A DNA stretch of 64,000 nucleotides, from NCBI RefSeq assembly GCF_963678635.1, contig NC_087065.1, forward strand, positions 8,579,209 through 8,643,208, read 5' to 3'. This document shows positions 20,701-27,309 of this stretch, in pieces. The DNA is from Symsagittifera roscoffensis. Its lineage: Eukaryota > Xenacoelomorpha > Acoela > Convolutidae. Numbering within the stretch: position 1 is the stretch's first letter; every line of letters begins with the position of its first letter. The notes under the pieces were generated by a model, which had not been told where the DNA came from, made no database searches, and saw only the letters and a program-made list of their open reading frames with translations. Both the position numbers and the translations under genes were made by a program.

Positions 20701-22221
20701 ACAGTGTGGGAATTGATGAGGCCATCATGGTGTCCTAGTCCCAACGCTGACTCAATATTACGGGCGACACAAGACGTACAGAGGGAACTGAATGCAGACT
20801 GTAACCTGCGTGACCTCAATATCATATATAATGTGATGATAACAGCCTCTAGGAGCAACGGAGAAGATAAAGTGGAGTTGCCTGGCTGGGGACCAGAAGA
20901 CTGGGTCAAACCTGGTAGCTGTCTGGCGGAAGTCTGTGGACTGGAGGGTCACGTTTGTGGAGGTTTGGACTGTGTGAAGACCCTGGAGAGACAACACAAG
21001 CAATTGACGGTGTTGTTTGGAAATGTAGTGATGAAAGCTAGAACAGAAACGGAACTGATAGCAGATTGCCATGGAGGAACCGATGTGAATCTAGTGACTG
21101 CACTAGGATTCTACAGCATGTTTGGTTCTTTAGAGTCACTATTGAATCTGGAACAGAAACATGAGGTGGTCACAGCCATCAGTGTAGAAGTATTCCCAGG
21201 AGTTCTGCAGACTGAGCAGAAATACATAGGAAGATGGAGGGAAGCAATCGAGACGGAAATGAACATCAGACACAGCGAGACTTATTGTAGACCATCAGGA
21301 GCACGATATTTGGTGGGTTCAACGTTGGCTCCAATGTGCAGGAGCAGATATCCTGTACATTTCGTGGCTGTGGACGTGAAGAGTACAAGAACGATCGTGG
21401 ATCAAGCCTTCTCAGTGCCGAAGTGTGTGAGATTGGCGAGAATGTCTGAAAAGTCTAACGAGTTACTATGTAAGATGTTCTCAGCAGTTCCAGAGAGAAC
21501 CAAAGAAGAATTGGAGTCAATACTAGGAAAAAAGTTCATGGGATATGTGAGTGGGAACTTCAGTGACTTTGAGAGACAGAAACAGAGAGGATCAACTGGC
21601 ACAGATTACAATGCAGTAGATGAGAATGATGAAGTCCACCGAGTGATGATGGAAGTGGAACCATTGCTGGAAGCTTCGGGAAAACGTAATTGGAGGAGCA
21701 TCAGGTTGACGCATGACGAGTTTCCTTGCCACTGCTTGCTGCAGACCTGGTGGTATCCCAAGCGTAGTAATCTGATGTTGATCTGGGACTCTGGAGAGCT
21801 GCTCTCCATGGGTTTACCAGATTCATCACAGCCCGTAACGATAGTGATAGTGGGAGTTATGATGGCGATACGATGGCTGGATGCTCATGTGAGAGAAAAT
21901 AACAGACAGGAGGCGCCGACGAGAGAACAGTTGCAGAAAATAGATTGTCTAAAAGATTTAGATCTTTTTGAGACAATGTGCAAAGTTCTAAACATTCCAA
22001 TGGAAGTGAGGAAGATATGGGCAAGAAAACGATTGATGCCATGGTTCAGAGCTAGCATGACTGCATGGTTGTACGAGTATGCGAAAAAGCATATGTCGAA
22101 GCACGGCAGGGTGTACAGTGAATATCAGCTAGGACATTGGAGCAGGAGCTTTCAAGCGAGCTCTCTGGACTCATCGGAATGCAGTGACCACCGCTGTGAA
22201 AAGAATTTCCAGGACGAGTGA
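14725..22221 (+). CDS. Accessory ORF B: SGNH/GDSL hydrolase fused to a ~2300-residue unknown protein
   Basis: 2498 codons with no stop, numbered from the codon after TAG 14722. Residues ~14-190 form an SGNH hydrolase: block I LGDSL (Ser21), block II GGA (41-43), block III GTND (Asn70), block V DGIH (Asp164, His167). All catalytic positions are kept. Residues ~465-600 hold a second possible SGNH-like unit (FAGINDHLHSRG, GIND at 529-532) that lacks a clear GDS. Residues ~1270-1380 are an acidic and basic linker. A Cys cluster (C2066, C2071, H2076, C2078, C2083) could bind zinc. Two hydrophobic stretches (~832-859, ~2372-2386) are too isolated to call membrane spans. There is no ATG near the start: the frame depends on readthrough of the TAG or on an internal start. 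The C-terminal third has a diverged homologue at 32515-34720. The substrate is unknown; lipid or acyl-ester cleavage is the family role. Confidence 0.8.
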   Translation, partial: SPAVNLQQPPLGTSYLILGDSLVRVLSNLRTSWVTTVMAFGGATIAQLYRMVELMNPGRIPNVMILVGTNDISRGSDEQEALWESMMVCLFTTLWQKFSCAVLTVCTVPMNTRSLTASGRRHNEGVVRWNNILRNLASRNAGRMILMDIEHELRAMDQARLTTDGIHFDSIEGQAWLNRVFQERLDELEAELFDTGVLKEEGTVSDAVITTFVPPSLETRLGTVPAVTNYRQQSSSEPGRRTDVQDRLGEAPMRRTIHPRTRIGPVNPIEETAGTSRSDTRSETTSTSREERPSRGSLMWSRPIPSPWHVYKDERMKLDLQRVSFIEDARRMLNGAMLSVSRLYSITGVDWLIAASINFSSTTALRFADLEGLPSNNTMGPVNARPLQDVRLNHDEGNREERPGRFLTTRAPIGQHVKIFKQLTTPPGHVKERVYPKLVNQDGDAQRYGGLTAIKKDETIFAAYDKAEMRKAKIMVVANSEFVYTSKSLFWPDVIMLAAVDLDLLQSVSLAIGVQRQTDMNPITIVFAGINDHLHSRGFLSRLRDPTTAENAVWPAIKDILESMGEVVDATKEGSFNKVALRVVFALSSGYAHLPDGLKFVYAIVALLSEGKYDVIISAPNRLIEKENLRPLKSELPAVWSDISNAMRGFKDHALHMLVLDEVLGLELSNFSRQLKLKPGIDDDHRVIAAMSNDLWFRAIEVAGEDTRRKNSLETRAHLEAMILRTKPEANQWLHLNARVAALGADAFEQGPVMITKMHAYLLKEVNLAENAGEKTAEFVNRMCQITLETFWTQEMKGQEGFERTDSMLEGLGAGWTASFLAKVYPKVSHYLIKEFLQAVVRVSIVELIALFVTFGAESFVKGPAMLLTDGIQNLRLDGLLTLIAITHGNLGGPMELARCPEQMKERVRNLDMKKSTDSWNKIRDLRHTLIQYLLQQNRFGTGEDETIEREEDVRRHVGGMPLLTDLSLAMKTDPLALIRGVTEFVTVIYGPAVTFAFPDVKVEAYRRSVQHLNLISSVEQHTLRELMSEDLLFAKISEPEMTVINFDDHFRDRMGEVERGHIEVFPRLWNLRPYDKTNGEITRVPRLTAAYHKVREETKDWGDYKKLPEAIPEFPLIRRMLLGAVSVVQTPRLGAFEANERRVGNFVGTMDPYFVGRNAAVLQYTRFAYTDQATRRRISNAATPKPGRFDEEWKGLGLAPMRMRGRTELPEASLILTSVKKEMKVGGILQTRTFLAPFGFEEIKVVHGEEEDKSAGTLLIPRFQEEADNDEQGPLNSNKDKSEGDDGQGGSRQTEEPMQQDQAGGEDDRASTGGTSSLDFNIFSDLENNADTLETTEPADEGISTLEPPSAFMEMKRNLPESSSPGNSRNNDQRILMESPRRRRIEASARVPFLGTLPEEEWEVHHRDHESRTGCKLDRVAFMEEVWTVVQSYGTQSILKTGLNQPLMREVLDKLDECEGRLSELLIDSATDESEANSPIKMTPQDDEGEVVYLSRTRRGTMRSKMVIDKINAMKMKLGSRVMPRRVGKTKVDSEISMKTGNSAKRKRVEEVMDLGQGDYQLSGTDRILTDIAMVPPILMAGIKSTGYKSKRSDRTLTGAALEMEILSQCGESKMKDFKPSPMNHGKGSVAGQLTPVEYNRLTVSETVSIDEPTGGYMEMLEYRNSARGYVMALEDEKAMEGYLETMLQGTTLKQKAYGSLASSDIQAETIEQLVSLPWKAVVLRYFEEEMRTMPRIHALVAVPYVRTELQLRFAWCMMGLTRKEYDSEERKRSKEENVFLMTNLRDLIVQEGAAVACAKRRDALCFIRFLIEQISVPALNTCVKMLREGDERTKALFLLALLDMQQSKPTRVNMKEPEELEPMKKIDEIRRFSNKELRLTKESMGALPKSSEYCGPIKKKSYGYVSGIIGIAYNPFLSEDIRDCFFDYEQAVLLRFWTSRIVTIKSVNNPQAKLGLVLEEEVTAPSVPKSDKRVEFGLGFSDELLRTSLMTVWELMRPSWCPSPNADSILRATQDVQRELNADCNLRDLNIIYNVMITASRSNGEDKVELPGWGPEDWVKPGSCLAEVCGLEGHVCGGLDCVKTLERQHKQLTVLFGNVVMKARTETELIADCHGGTDVNLVTALGFYSMFGSLESLLNLEQKHEVVTAISVEVFPGVLQTEQKYIGRWREAIETEMNIRHSETYCRPSGARYLVGSTLAPMCRSRYPVHFVAVDVKSTRTIVDQAFSVPKCVRLARMSEKSNELLCKMFSAVPERTKEELESILGKKFMGYVSGNFSDFERQKQRGSTGTDYNAVDENDEVHRVMMEVEPLLEASGKRNWRSIRLTHDEFPCHCLLQTWWYPKRSNLMLIWDSGELLSMGLPDSSQPVTIVIVGVMMAIRWLDAHVRENNRQEAPTREQLQKIDCLKDLDLFETMCKVLNIPMEVRKIWARKRLMPWFRASMTAWLYEYAKKHMSKHGRVYSEYQLGHWSRSFQASSLDSSECSDHRCEKNFQDE
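14779..15285 (+). other. SGNH/GDSL hydrolase domain within ORF B
   Basis: Domain span within the frame. LILGDSLVRVL starts 54 bases after the TAG, so the nucleophile Ser lies in the first residues translated after a readthrough. VMILVGTNDIS follows at 14914-14946 and TTDGIHFDSIEGQAWLN at 15208 onward. SGNH esterases are also known in ORF1 of CR1-like non-LTR elements. I know of no general rule placing one after pol in gypsy elements. Confidence 0.82.
16720..16733 (+). other. Short palindrome with ACTG loop in ORF B
   Basis: TTGGA, ACTG, TCCAA. It shares the GGAACTGTCC core with the gag hairpin at 4284-4309. Five-base arms are common by chance, so this one has weight only as part of the set. 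Confidence 0.3.
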
Positions 22222-22246
22222 ACGTAGTGGAAAGGAGAAGGCAGAG

Positions 22247-22474
22247 ATGCTGAAAGAAGATTTGGAGAGAAACGTGACGTTGTGTCTCCACAACAGCTTC
22301 TGCAGGAACAGAGAATCTAACGTGGATCCCCTACCTTGTTGTAAACAAAGGGTGGAAGAGCAGAAGTGTTGGAGGACGGCTTCCAGCAGCGTCAGGATAG
22401 CTAACGACGTGTTACAAGATACGGAAACTGAGAGTGCAGAGTCGGTATCACAGGAGGAAGAGATGGAACATTGA
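22247..22474 (+). CDS. Small Cys-rich ORF overlapping the end of ORF B region
   Basis: 75 codons from ATG 22247. The same frame is open further upstream, overlapping the end of ORF B from 22184. The product has six cysteines (CLHNSFC, then PCCKQ, then QKC) and an acidic end. It may be a separate small protein, or the original C-terminus of ORF B displaced by a +1 shift. I do not recognise it. Base composition is like that of ORF B and unlike the AT-rich 3' region, which favours real coding. Confidence 0.45.
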   Translation: MLKEDLERNVTLCLHNSFCRNRESNVDPLPCCKQRVEEQKCWRTASSSVRIANDVLQDTETESAESVSQEEEMEH

Positions 22475-23279
22475 CGGATGACCGAAAGAAGAGATGAAAT
22501 TAGAAGAATTTAGAAGTTTTAGAACTTCTAAACGACGAAAAAAGAAGAAAACAAAGGAGTGATGAAGAAAAGTTAAAACTCAGAATTGTTTATGTGTGTG
22601 AAAAACTCAAGTGAGAAACCAAGCAACCAAGTTGTAATTGAAAACTGAAACAGTTAGTTGAGTTTTGAAATTGTTGCATTTATAAATTTGCATTTTGATT
22701 TTAGTTGAAGTGGCTTTAGAGACACTCACTTACTATTTATTTAGAAGGGCTTAAGTGAAGGAGTATATTTAAATATTCCAGCCTGCATGACTGTTTTTAA
22801 TCAGCTAGGAGAACTGATCACTTTGTGGTGACATGGAAGGCTTGAGTAATCTCTCGAAGAGGGAGATTGTTTCATTGTTCTTTCTAACCACAGAGTTTCT
22901 TAGTTTTAGTATTCAGGACAATAACAAGCAAGATTTCCGAAGGGAAAAGCGTAGTAGGATAATTTTAGCTTGTTGGTTGGCAGGACTGTCCTGCAAGCCA
23001 ACACTTTTTAAATCTAAGAGGAAAGTTTTAATCGGGACATTGAAATTGGAAGTCAGAAAATATGTTTTATCTTAAGTCATATCCTCAATGTGCAGATTAA
23101 TGAGAGAATTTGAAGGCTATAGTGATGTAGTATGATGCCATTTATATTCTGCAGTGAGTCGATGTGACGTGGATAAAAGTAATTTCGTGCATTTTGTAAA
23201 TTCTGTTCGGTGACACTGTAACTATTTTACGAACATTGCGTGATTCAATGAGGACATTGACCGGACTGTCCGGGGAGTA
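22475..23279 (+). promoter_or_regulatory. 3' untranslated region and polypurine tract
   Basis: AT-rich. It contains an 80-codon frame at 22833-23075 that I do not trust, the palindrome GCAGGACTGTCCTGC (22980-22994), and CCGGACTGTCCGG (23261-23273) running into the purine-rich GGGGAGTA that touches the 3' LTR. The last is the likely plus-strand primer, though it is short and contains one T. Confidence 0.55.
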
Positions 23280-24202
23280 TGTGACATTCGACCAGAATGT
23301 GAAAAATGCAATCTCTGCAGAATTCGAATTTTTAGCAGCGAGCCTTCCGGATTGATGATTATTAAGAATTAAGAACGTTTTTGGAACGATTGGCCAAACG
23401 GTGAGGGCTAGAATATTCTGGTATTTTAAAATTTTAAAAATTCGAAGTGATGACGTAACATTTCTGAGAAACGTCAGAAACGGCCATTTTGGCAAAGAAG
23501 TAAAAGAAAAAGACAAGAACAACATTAGCTGCGCTAACAACAACTACGGAATTGAGATTGAAAAACGACAGCGAGTTACAGAGTAACAGAGAACACTCCG
23601 AGTTGCAACTATTGTACTGCTACAATAGTTGCAGGGCCGTTGAAGACAACGGTGAAGGGTGAAAGACGGCCTTCCGGATTAAGGGGAAATCAGGATTAAC
23701 GAGCTTGATCCAACGGATTCATAAATCCGGAAGGGTAAAGGAACTGAAACTTTTATCCTGTTACGTAAACTTTTAGCTTCCTGTCATGTCCTGACTTGAA
23801 TTTAATTGATATCTAGATTCATTTTGATAAAGATGAGAAGCTAGGAGTTGGGGGAAAGGGTTGATCCATCTTCGATGGAGATGATGATTTTTATCTACTG
23901 AACAAAAACAATAGTAATATAATAAGTAGTAGCCCTATTTTTAGGAGTGACCTCGTGGTCTGGGGATACTGAGACCCAGCCATGAGCTCACGGTTTCTGC
24001 ATGTAATCTAGTTAATTTGAGTGTTTTGACCGAAGCCGAAAGCAGTAAAGTTTTTGTCGACCCGATGTTAGAAAGACCACCGAAAAGTACTGGCTTGGTA
24101 GAGACGGTGAAAAGCATGCAAAGCTCTGTTTAGACGTTAGCCAGTCGTCTTAAGACTTAGTTTTGTCTTCCGTCGATATGTATCTTCCGGGCGAATGTTA
24201 CA
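23280..24202 (+). repeat. 3' LTR of the giant element
   Basis: 923 bp, colinear with 715-1637 without gaps. Differences seen by eye include A/T in GAACGTTATTGG versus GAACGTTTTTGG, two changes in the CCAGCGGATTCATCAATCC segment, two near GTAGTAGCCCT, two in the GAGATCCAGCC segment and single changes elsewhere, 13 in total (about 1.4%). The hairpin (23605-23632) and the TCCGGAAGG motifs are kept. Confidence 0.95.
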
Positions 24203-24206
24203 AAAT

Positions 24207-24573
24207 TTTGTTCACTTATTTCAGCACATGTTGCAGTCACAGAAGAGGACCCATGTGCACTTGTTTTGTTCTGTCGAAATTGATCGTCGAAAAACTCCCA
24301 CAGCATCTGTATCAATCTTCGCTTTAAGCCTCGCATTTCTCGAAATTCAATTTTCTGATTTAGTCGGTTTACTAGACGGCACGTCCTGAATGTATACTCT
24401 CCTCTAGCTTTTTCAGTTCTGGTCTTGTTTAGGTTGAAAATTTCTTTCGTTCTTCCTGGATTTTCAATTTTTGCCGAAAGCTTAATGTGGTCGTTTTCTT
24501 CATGCATGAATTTCGCCATCATCAGTAAATCGTTCAGCTGGAGAAACAACGCCAGAGGCAGGATGTTTAACAA
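24207..24573 (-). pseudogene. C-terminal fragment of a LINE reverse transcriptase
   Basis: Minus-strand frame starting near 24573 with LPLALFLQLNDLLMMAKFMH, then the order TYxL.R-type region (GEYTFRTCRLVNRLNQKI), a LKRRLIQMLWEFFDDQF helix and a Cys-poor tail. This is the standard end of CR1/Jockey-like RTs (F..R....WN.LP, then a helix, then ...F....). The WN.LP site reads VNRLNQKI, so it is degraded. The giant element abuts its 3' side, so that insertion probably cut this LINE copy. Confidence 0.55.
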
Positions 24574-24799
24574 TCTCAGCTGCTCTGTATAAATAAACTA
24601 TGTACATTTGGTGCTAGTACATTGTTAACTCTACTTCTGAGGAGTGCAATCCTCTGCCTCAGGGGGTGCAAACAAATTGAAAATACTACACCATGTTCCA
24701 TCATTGCTATAAGCGAGGAATGTAGATTTTAATTGACAATTCTCTGGATGCTTCAAAATTGACTTGATTCATTCAAGAAATTATGCCGATGTATTTATA
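24574..24799. other. Unassigned spacer
   Basis: AT-rich sequence between the LINE fragment and the long inverted repeat. I see no feature here. Confidence 0.4.
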
Positions 24800-24955
24800 A
24801 AGAAGCTTCTCAGAAATTTCACGTGTCCCTTCTCTTCTGCAATATACAACGCCAATATTTTGAAAAATATTTTGCATTGTAACAAAGCCAATTTTTGCCG
24901 CATTTCACCATAGCGACCCATCGTTCGAACCATTTATCTGAAGCAGGGATTGCAA

Positions 24956-25078
24956 TATATTGAATGATCAGATATTGAATATTGAGACGATGTCAATATT
25001 GAATTTTTAATATTGAGATATTGAAGGCTAGATATTGATATTGATATTGAATTTTTTGTAGATATTGAGAAAAACGGA
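24956..25078. repeat. GATATTGAT-type microsatellite, left block
   Basis: Imperfect runs of ATATTGA and GATATTGATATTGA. A matching block is at 25670-25828, near the other end of the hAT-like insert, so the two form subterminal repeats. Confidence 0.8.
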
Positions 25079-25085
25079 TTTTGTA

Positions 25086-25510
25086 TCATTGCTTGAAACG
25101 TGACGTTTTAACACATACACATAAAACAAATGGTGATAAAATTTTTCTGAAATGTGAAAGAGCCTCGTTAGAATTTACAACCGTATTAATCGTTAGGTTA
25201 TCTTCGTACACTAAACGCGAAATCTTGTGCATCAGTGCAGGTATATCATCCAATTTAGGCTTTTTCGCAAAAGGAATAACATCCTGGTTGACATCGCGGC
25301 TGTCCTTAGAGGCATCATTACCGGGACATTTTGTTAGATGTAGACGTAAGCCGCTTGTCCCAGAATTAGGTGCTTTGCGAAGATCACCTCATTTTTGACA
25401 CTTTCGCCATTCTGTCTCTTTTCCGTTCACAAACTTAATCAGGAATAGTTTATTAATAGGCAAATCGCTCTTCTTGCTCACACGAAATTCAACAATATCA
25501 TCAGGCATTT
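25086..25510 (-). pseudogene. BED-type zinc finger exon of a hAT transposase
   Basis: A poly-T tract ending ACAG (25511-25514) looks like a splice acceptor, and the exon opens with ATG at 25508-25506. The frame runs 141 codons to TGA 25088-25086 with one internal TGA (25391-25389). Residues ~1-30 lead to EWRKCQK, then the TGA where the second Cys of a C-x2-C pair is expected (TGT to TGA), then NSGTSGLRLHLTKCPG, the H-x4-C half of a BED finger. The tail (LIHKISRLVYEDN-like, then VNSNEALSHFRKIL) resembles the linker before a hAT catalytic core. It would bind the element ends. Confidence 0.65.
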
Positions 25511-25669
25511 CTGTAAAAAAACAAAAGAAATTCAAGATAACTCAATGGACTGACTAAGTCAAACAGTCAAACAGTCAACTCAACTCACTCAAGCATTAAA
25601 ATTAAACAAATTAAACAAAAAACAATTACATTGCAAAAAAAACTAAACAAATTTAATTATATATTTCGA

Positions 25670-25828
25670 AATTCAATATTGAATTTGGTCTCTGGTATCT
25701 TAAAATAGTGATAATATTGAGATATTGAGCTTTTAGATATTGATATTGATATTGATATTGAAATTTCATCATATTTGATCTTGATATTGATATTGAATGG
25801 AAGATATTGATATTGAGCTCAATATATT
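25670..25828. repeat. GATATTGAT-type microsatellite, right block
   Basis: Runs of GATATTGATATTGATATTGA and variants, ending CTCAATATATTGA at the insert border. Confidence 0.8.
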
Positions 25829-25897
25829 GATCTGAAGCTATTTTGTAAGTTTATCACAACCTTTAAATATTGGTAGCAAGGGAAATATTTTTTTTTT

Positions 25898-26052
25898 AAA
25901 AAGGGGGTCAATTAAAATGGGCTCTTCCGTCATGCGTCGGTCCGTGCACAGGTTGGATAGGGCCATAGCAACCTGTCCAAGCTGTGGCCCTATCCAACCT
26001 GTGCACGGACCGACGCATGACGGAAGGGCCCATTTTAATTGACCCCCTTTTT
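25898..26052. repeat. Near-perfect palindrome core, 68-bp arms
   Basis: Arms 25898-25965 and 25985-26052 differ at one place (GGGCTCTTCCG versus GGGCCCTTCCG) around a 19-base centre. The arms are more GC-rich than their surroundings. This is the best-kept part of the long inverted repeat. Confidence 0.9.
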
Positions 26053-26262
26053 TTGGAAAAAATTGTTCCCTTGCAACCAATACATTAATTTTGTGATAAA
26101 CTTACAAAGTAGCTTCAGATACATGGCTCGAACGATGGGTCGCTATGGTGAAATGCGGCAAAATATTGGCTTTGTTACAATGAAAAATAATTTTCAATAT
26201 TTTGGCTTTGTATATTGCAGAAGAGAAGGGGCACGTGAAATTTCTGAGAAGCCTCTTGCACT

Positions 26263-26733
26263 GAAGACAATTGTTATCCCAGCCTGCAAAAAGCTTTTCT
26301 CAACAAGAACGCAAAACGAGTTCTGATATCAGAAAAAGCTAAGGAAACTCTACCTCTCAACGAAGTTGGAGTTAAAATTTGTTGAAACCATTGTAAGACG
26401 TTTTGCAAATCTTGAATCTCTTATCAAAAGGTATCGACCGAAAACAGAAAAAAGAATCAAATAAAAGAAGCCAGCGGAAAAACAAGAACAGGAGCAGACC
26501 ATAGAGAAGGAACAAGACGAAAAACAAGCCGAAAACGAGCAGAAAAAGACTAAGGTCAGAATCTTTTTTTATATTTAGATTTTACTCTGGTAGCTATCTG
26601 GAACTTAATAGCGGTCTAGGTGAATTCTGAAAAAGGTTAACCCAATTTTTATAGATCTACTCTGGTAGCTACCAGGATCTTAATTGATTCGGAGCGACCT
26701 AGGTGGAGCCTGTAAAAACGAATACCCGGAAAA
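26263..26733 (+). other. Spacer with a 75-bp imperfect tandem repeat
   Basis: ACTCTGGTAGCTA occurs at 26584 and 26659, each followed by a related segment (GGAACTTAATAGC..GGTCTAGGTG and AGGATCTTAATTGATT..GACCTAGGTG). It lies just 5' of the LINE ORF1 and could be that LINE's promoter repeats. Confidence 0.45.
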
Positions 26734-26751
26734 TTAAAAAAAAGCGAAAAA

Positions 26752-27094
26752 ATCGCAGGCAGACGAAGATCCGTGGACCTGTGTGATTTGTAAATATAAA
26801 TCTGGGGATCCCTTAGACGAGGTTATAGAATGTGATAACTGCGCTGAACATCTCTGCGCAAATTGTCTGAAGATGCCATCACCAGTGTTCGAAAATACAT
26901 CTGAAACGAAAGCAATATGATGCTGTAACAACTGTACAAGGGAATTCAAAAACCTAATGAAAGAGGCCATCGCACCAAAGTCAATAGATTTTGTATCAAA
27001 AATGAGAAGTGACCTGGACAAAACCGTTACTTCGGTAAAATGTCTGAGGGACAATTTCTTTTACTTTATGAACGGAAAAAATCAAAACGCATGA
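26752..27094 (+). pseudogene. LINE ORF1 with PHD-type zinc finger
   Basis: The frame reads DPWTCVICKYKSGDPLDEVI, then CDNCAEHLCANC and, after an in-frame TGA (26918-26920), CCNNCTREF. The pairs C-x2-C, C-x2-C, H-x2-C and C-x2-C fit a PHD finger, known at the N-terminus of ORF1 in CR1-like elements. A helical segment follows to TGA 27092-27094. It would bind chromatin or nucleic acid as part of the LINE RNP. Confidence 0.65.
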
Positions 27095-27309
27095 AAATTC
27101 TGAGTTGACAGAAACTGAAACTAAAGCCTGGGAAAATGAACCCAATGCCACCAAAGCTATGAAAGACATAATTTAAAAAGTTAGTGCAGAGTGAAAAAGA
27201 AGAGGAGGAAAAAAACTGATAATGAAAAGGGTTACAATTTAAAAAAATGGTTATAAGAAATTTAAAATGTTACTTCAAACGTTTTTGCATATTTTGTGCA
27301 TCAATAGGA

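Larger units (their letters stand above)
715..24202 (+). mobile_element. Giant Ty3/gypsy LTR retroelement with accessory ORFs (23.5 kb)
   Basis: Two direct repeats of 923 bp (715-1637 and 23280-24202) begin TGTGAC and end GTTACA. They enclose gag, a protease-RT-RNase H-integrase pol region, a macro-like ORF and an 8.7 kb accessory frame, all on the plus strand. The order protease, RT, RNase H, integrase defines Ty3/gypsy (Metaviridae-like). Most such elements are 5-10 kb, so this one is unusually long. By eye I count 13 substitutions and no indel between the LTRs. The flanks are CTCAAAA on the left and AAATTTT on the right, so a target-site duplication is unclear: only an A-run is shared. Pol carries at least nine frameshifts and three further in-frame stops besides the gag stop, so this copy cannot move by itself. 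Confidence 0.95.
24945..25828 (-). mobile_element. hAT-like element remnant with 8-bp target duplication
   Basis: TCTGAAGC occurs directly before (24937-24944) and after (25829-25836) this insert, and once only in the uninterrupted opposite arm. Eight-base duplications are the hAT signature. The insert starts AGGGATTGCAATATATTGAAT (hAT ends typically begin CAGGG) and its right end carries CAATATATTGA, a partial match in inverted orientation lacking the last bases. Inside are GATATTGAT microsatellites and a BED-finger frame on the minus strand. No RNase H-like transposase core is left, so it is a deletion derivative. Confidence 0.65.
24800..26262. repeat. Long inverted repeat (foldback) interrupted by a hAT-like insertion
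   Basis: The left arm is in two pieces, 24800-24944 and 25829-25965. Together they are the reverse complement of the right arm 25985-26262: for example TTCTCAGAAATTTCACGTG at 24804 pairs with CACGTGAAATTTCTGAGAA near 26232. Rejoining the left pieces across one copy of TCTGAAGC restores the arm seen on the right. The outer parts have diverged, but the inner 68 bp are almost perfect. No transposase is seen, so it may be a foldback element or a MITE-like palindrome. Confidence 0.8.

Noticed and set aside
18816-21807. GGAGAGCTGCTCTCC palindromes (two places) as regulatory sites
   Set aside because: Six-base arms with a three-base centre are expected several times by chance in 23 kb, and both lie in coding sequence.
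14788-22221. ORF B as an envelope protein
   Set aside because: No signal peptide, no clear cleavage site, and only two isolated hydrophobic stretches. The SGNH domain at the start argues for another role.
22833-23075. 80-codon plus frame in the 3' untranslated region
   Set aside because: AT-rich, no motif, no sign of coding composition.
710-24205. CAAAA at both borders of the giant element as a 5-bp target duplication
   Set aside because: On the right the CA belongs to the LTR end, leaving only AAA shared within A-rich sequence.
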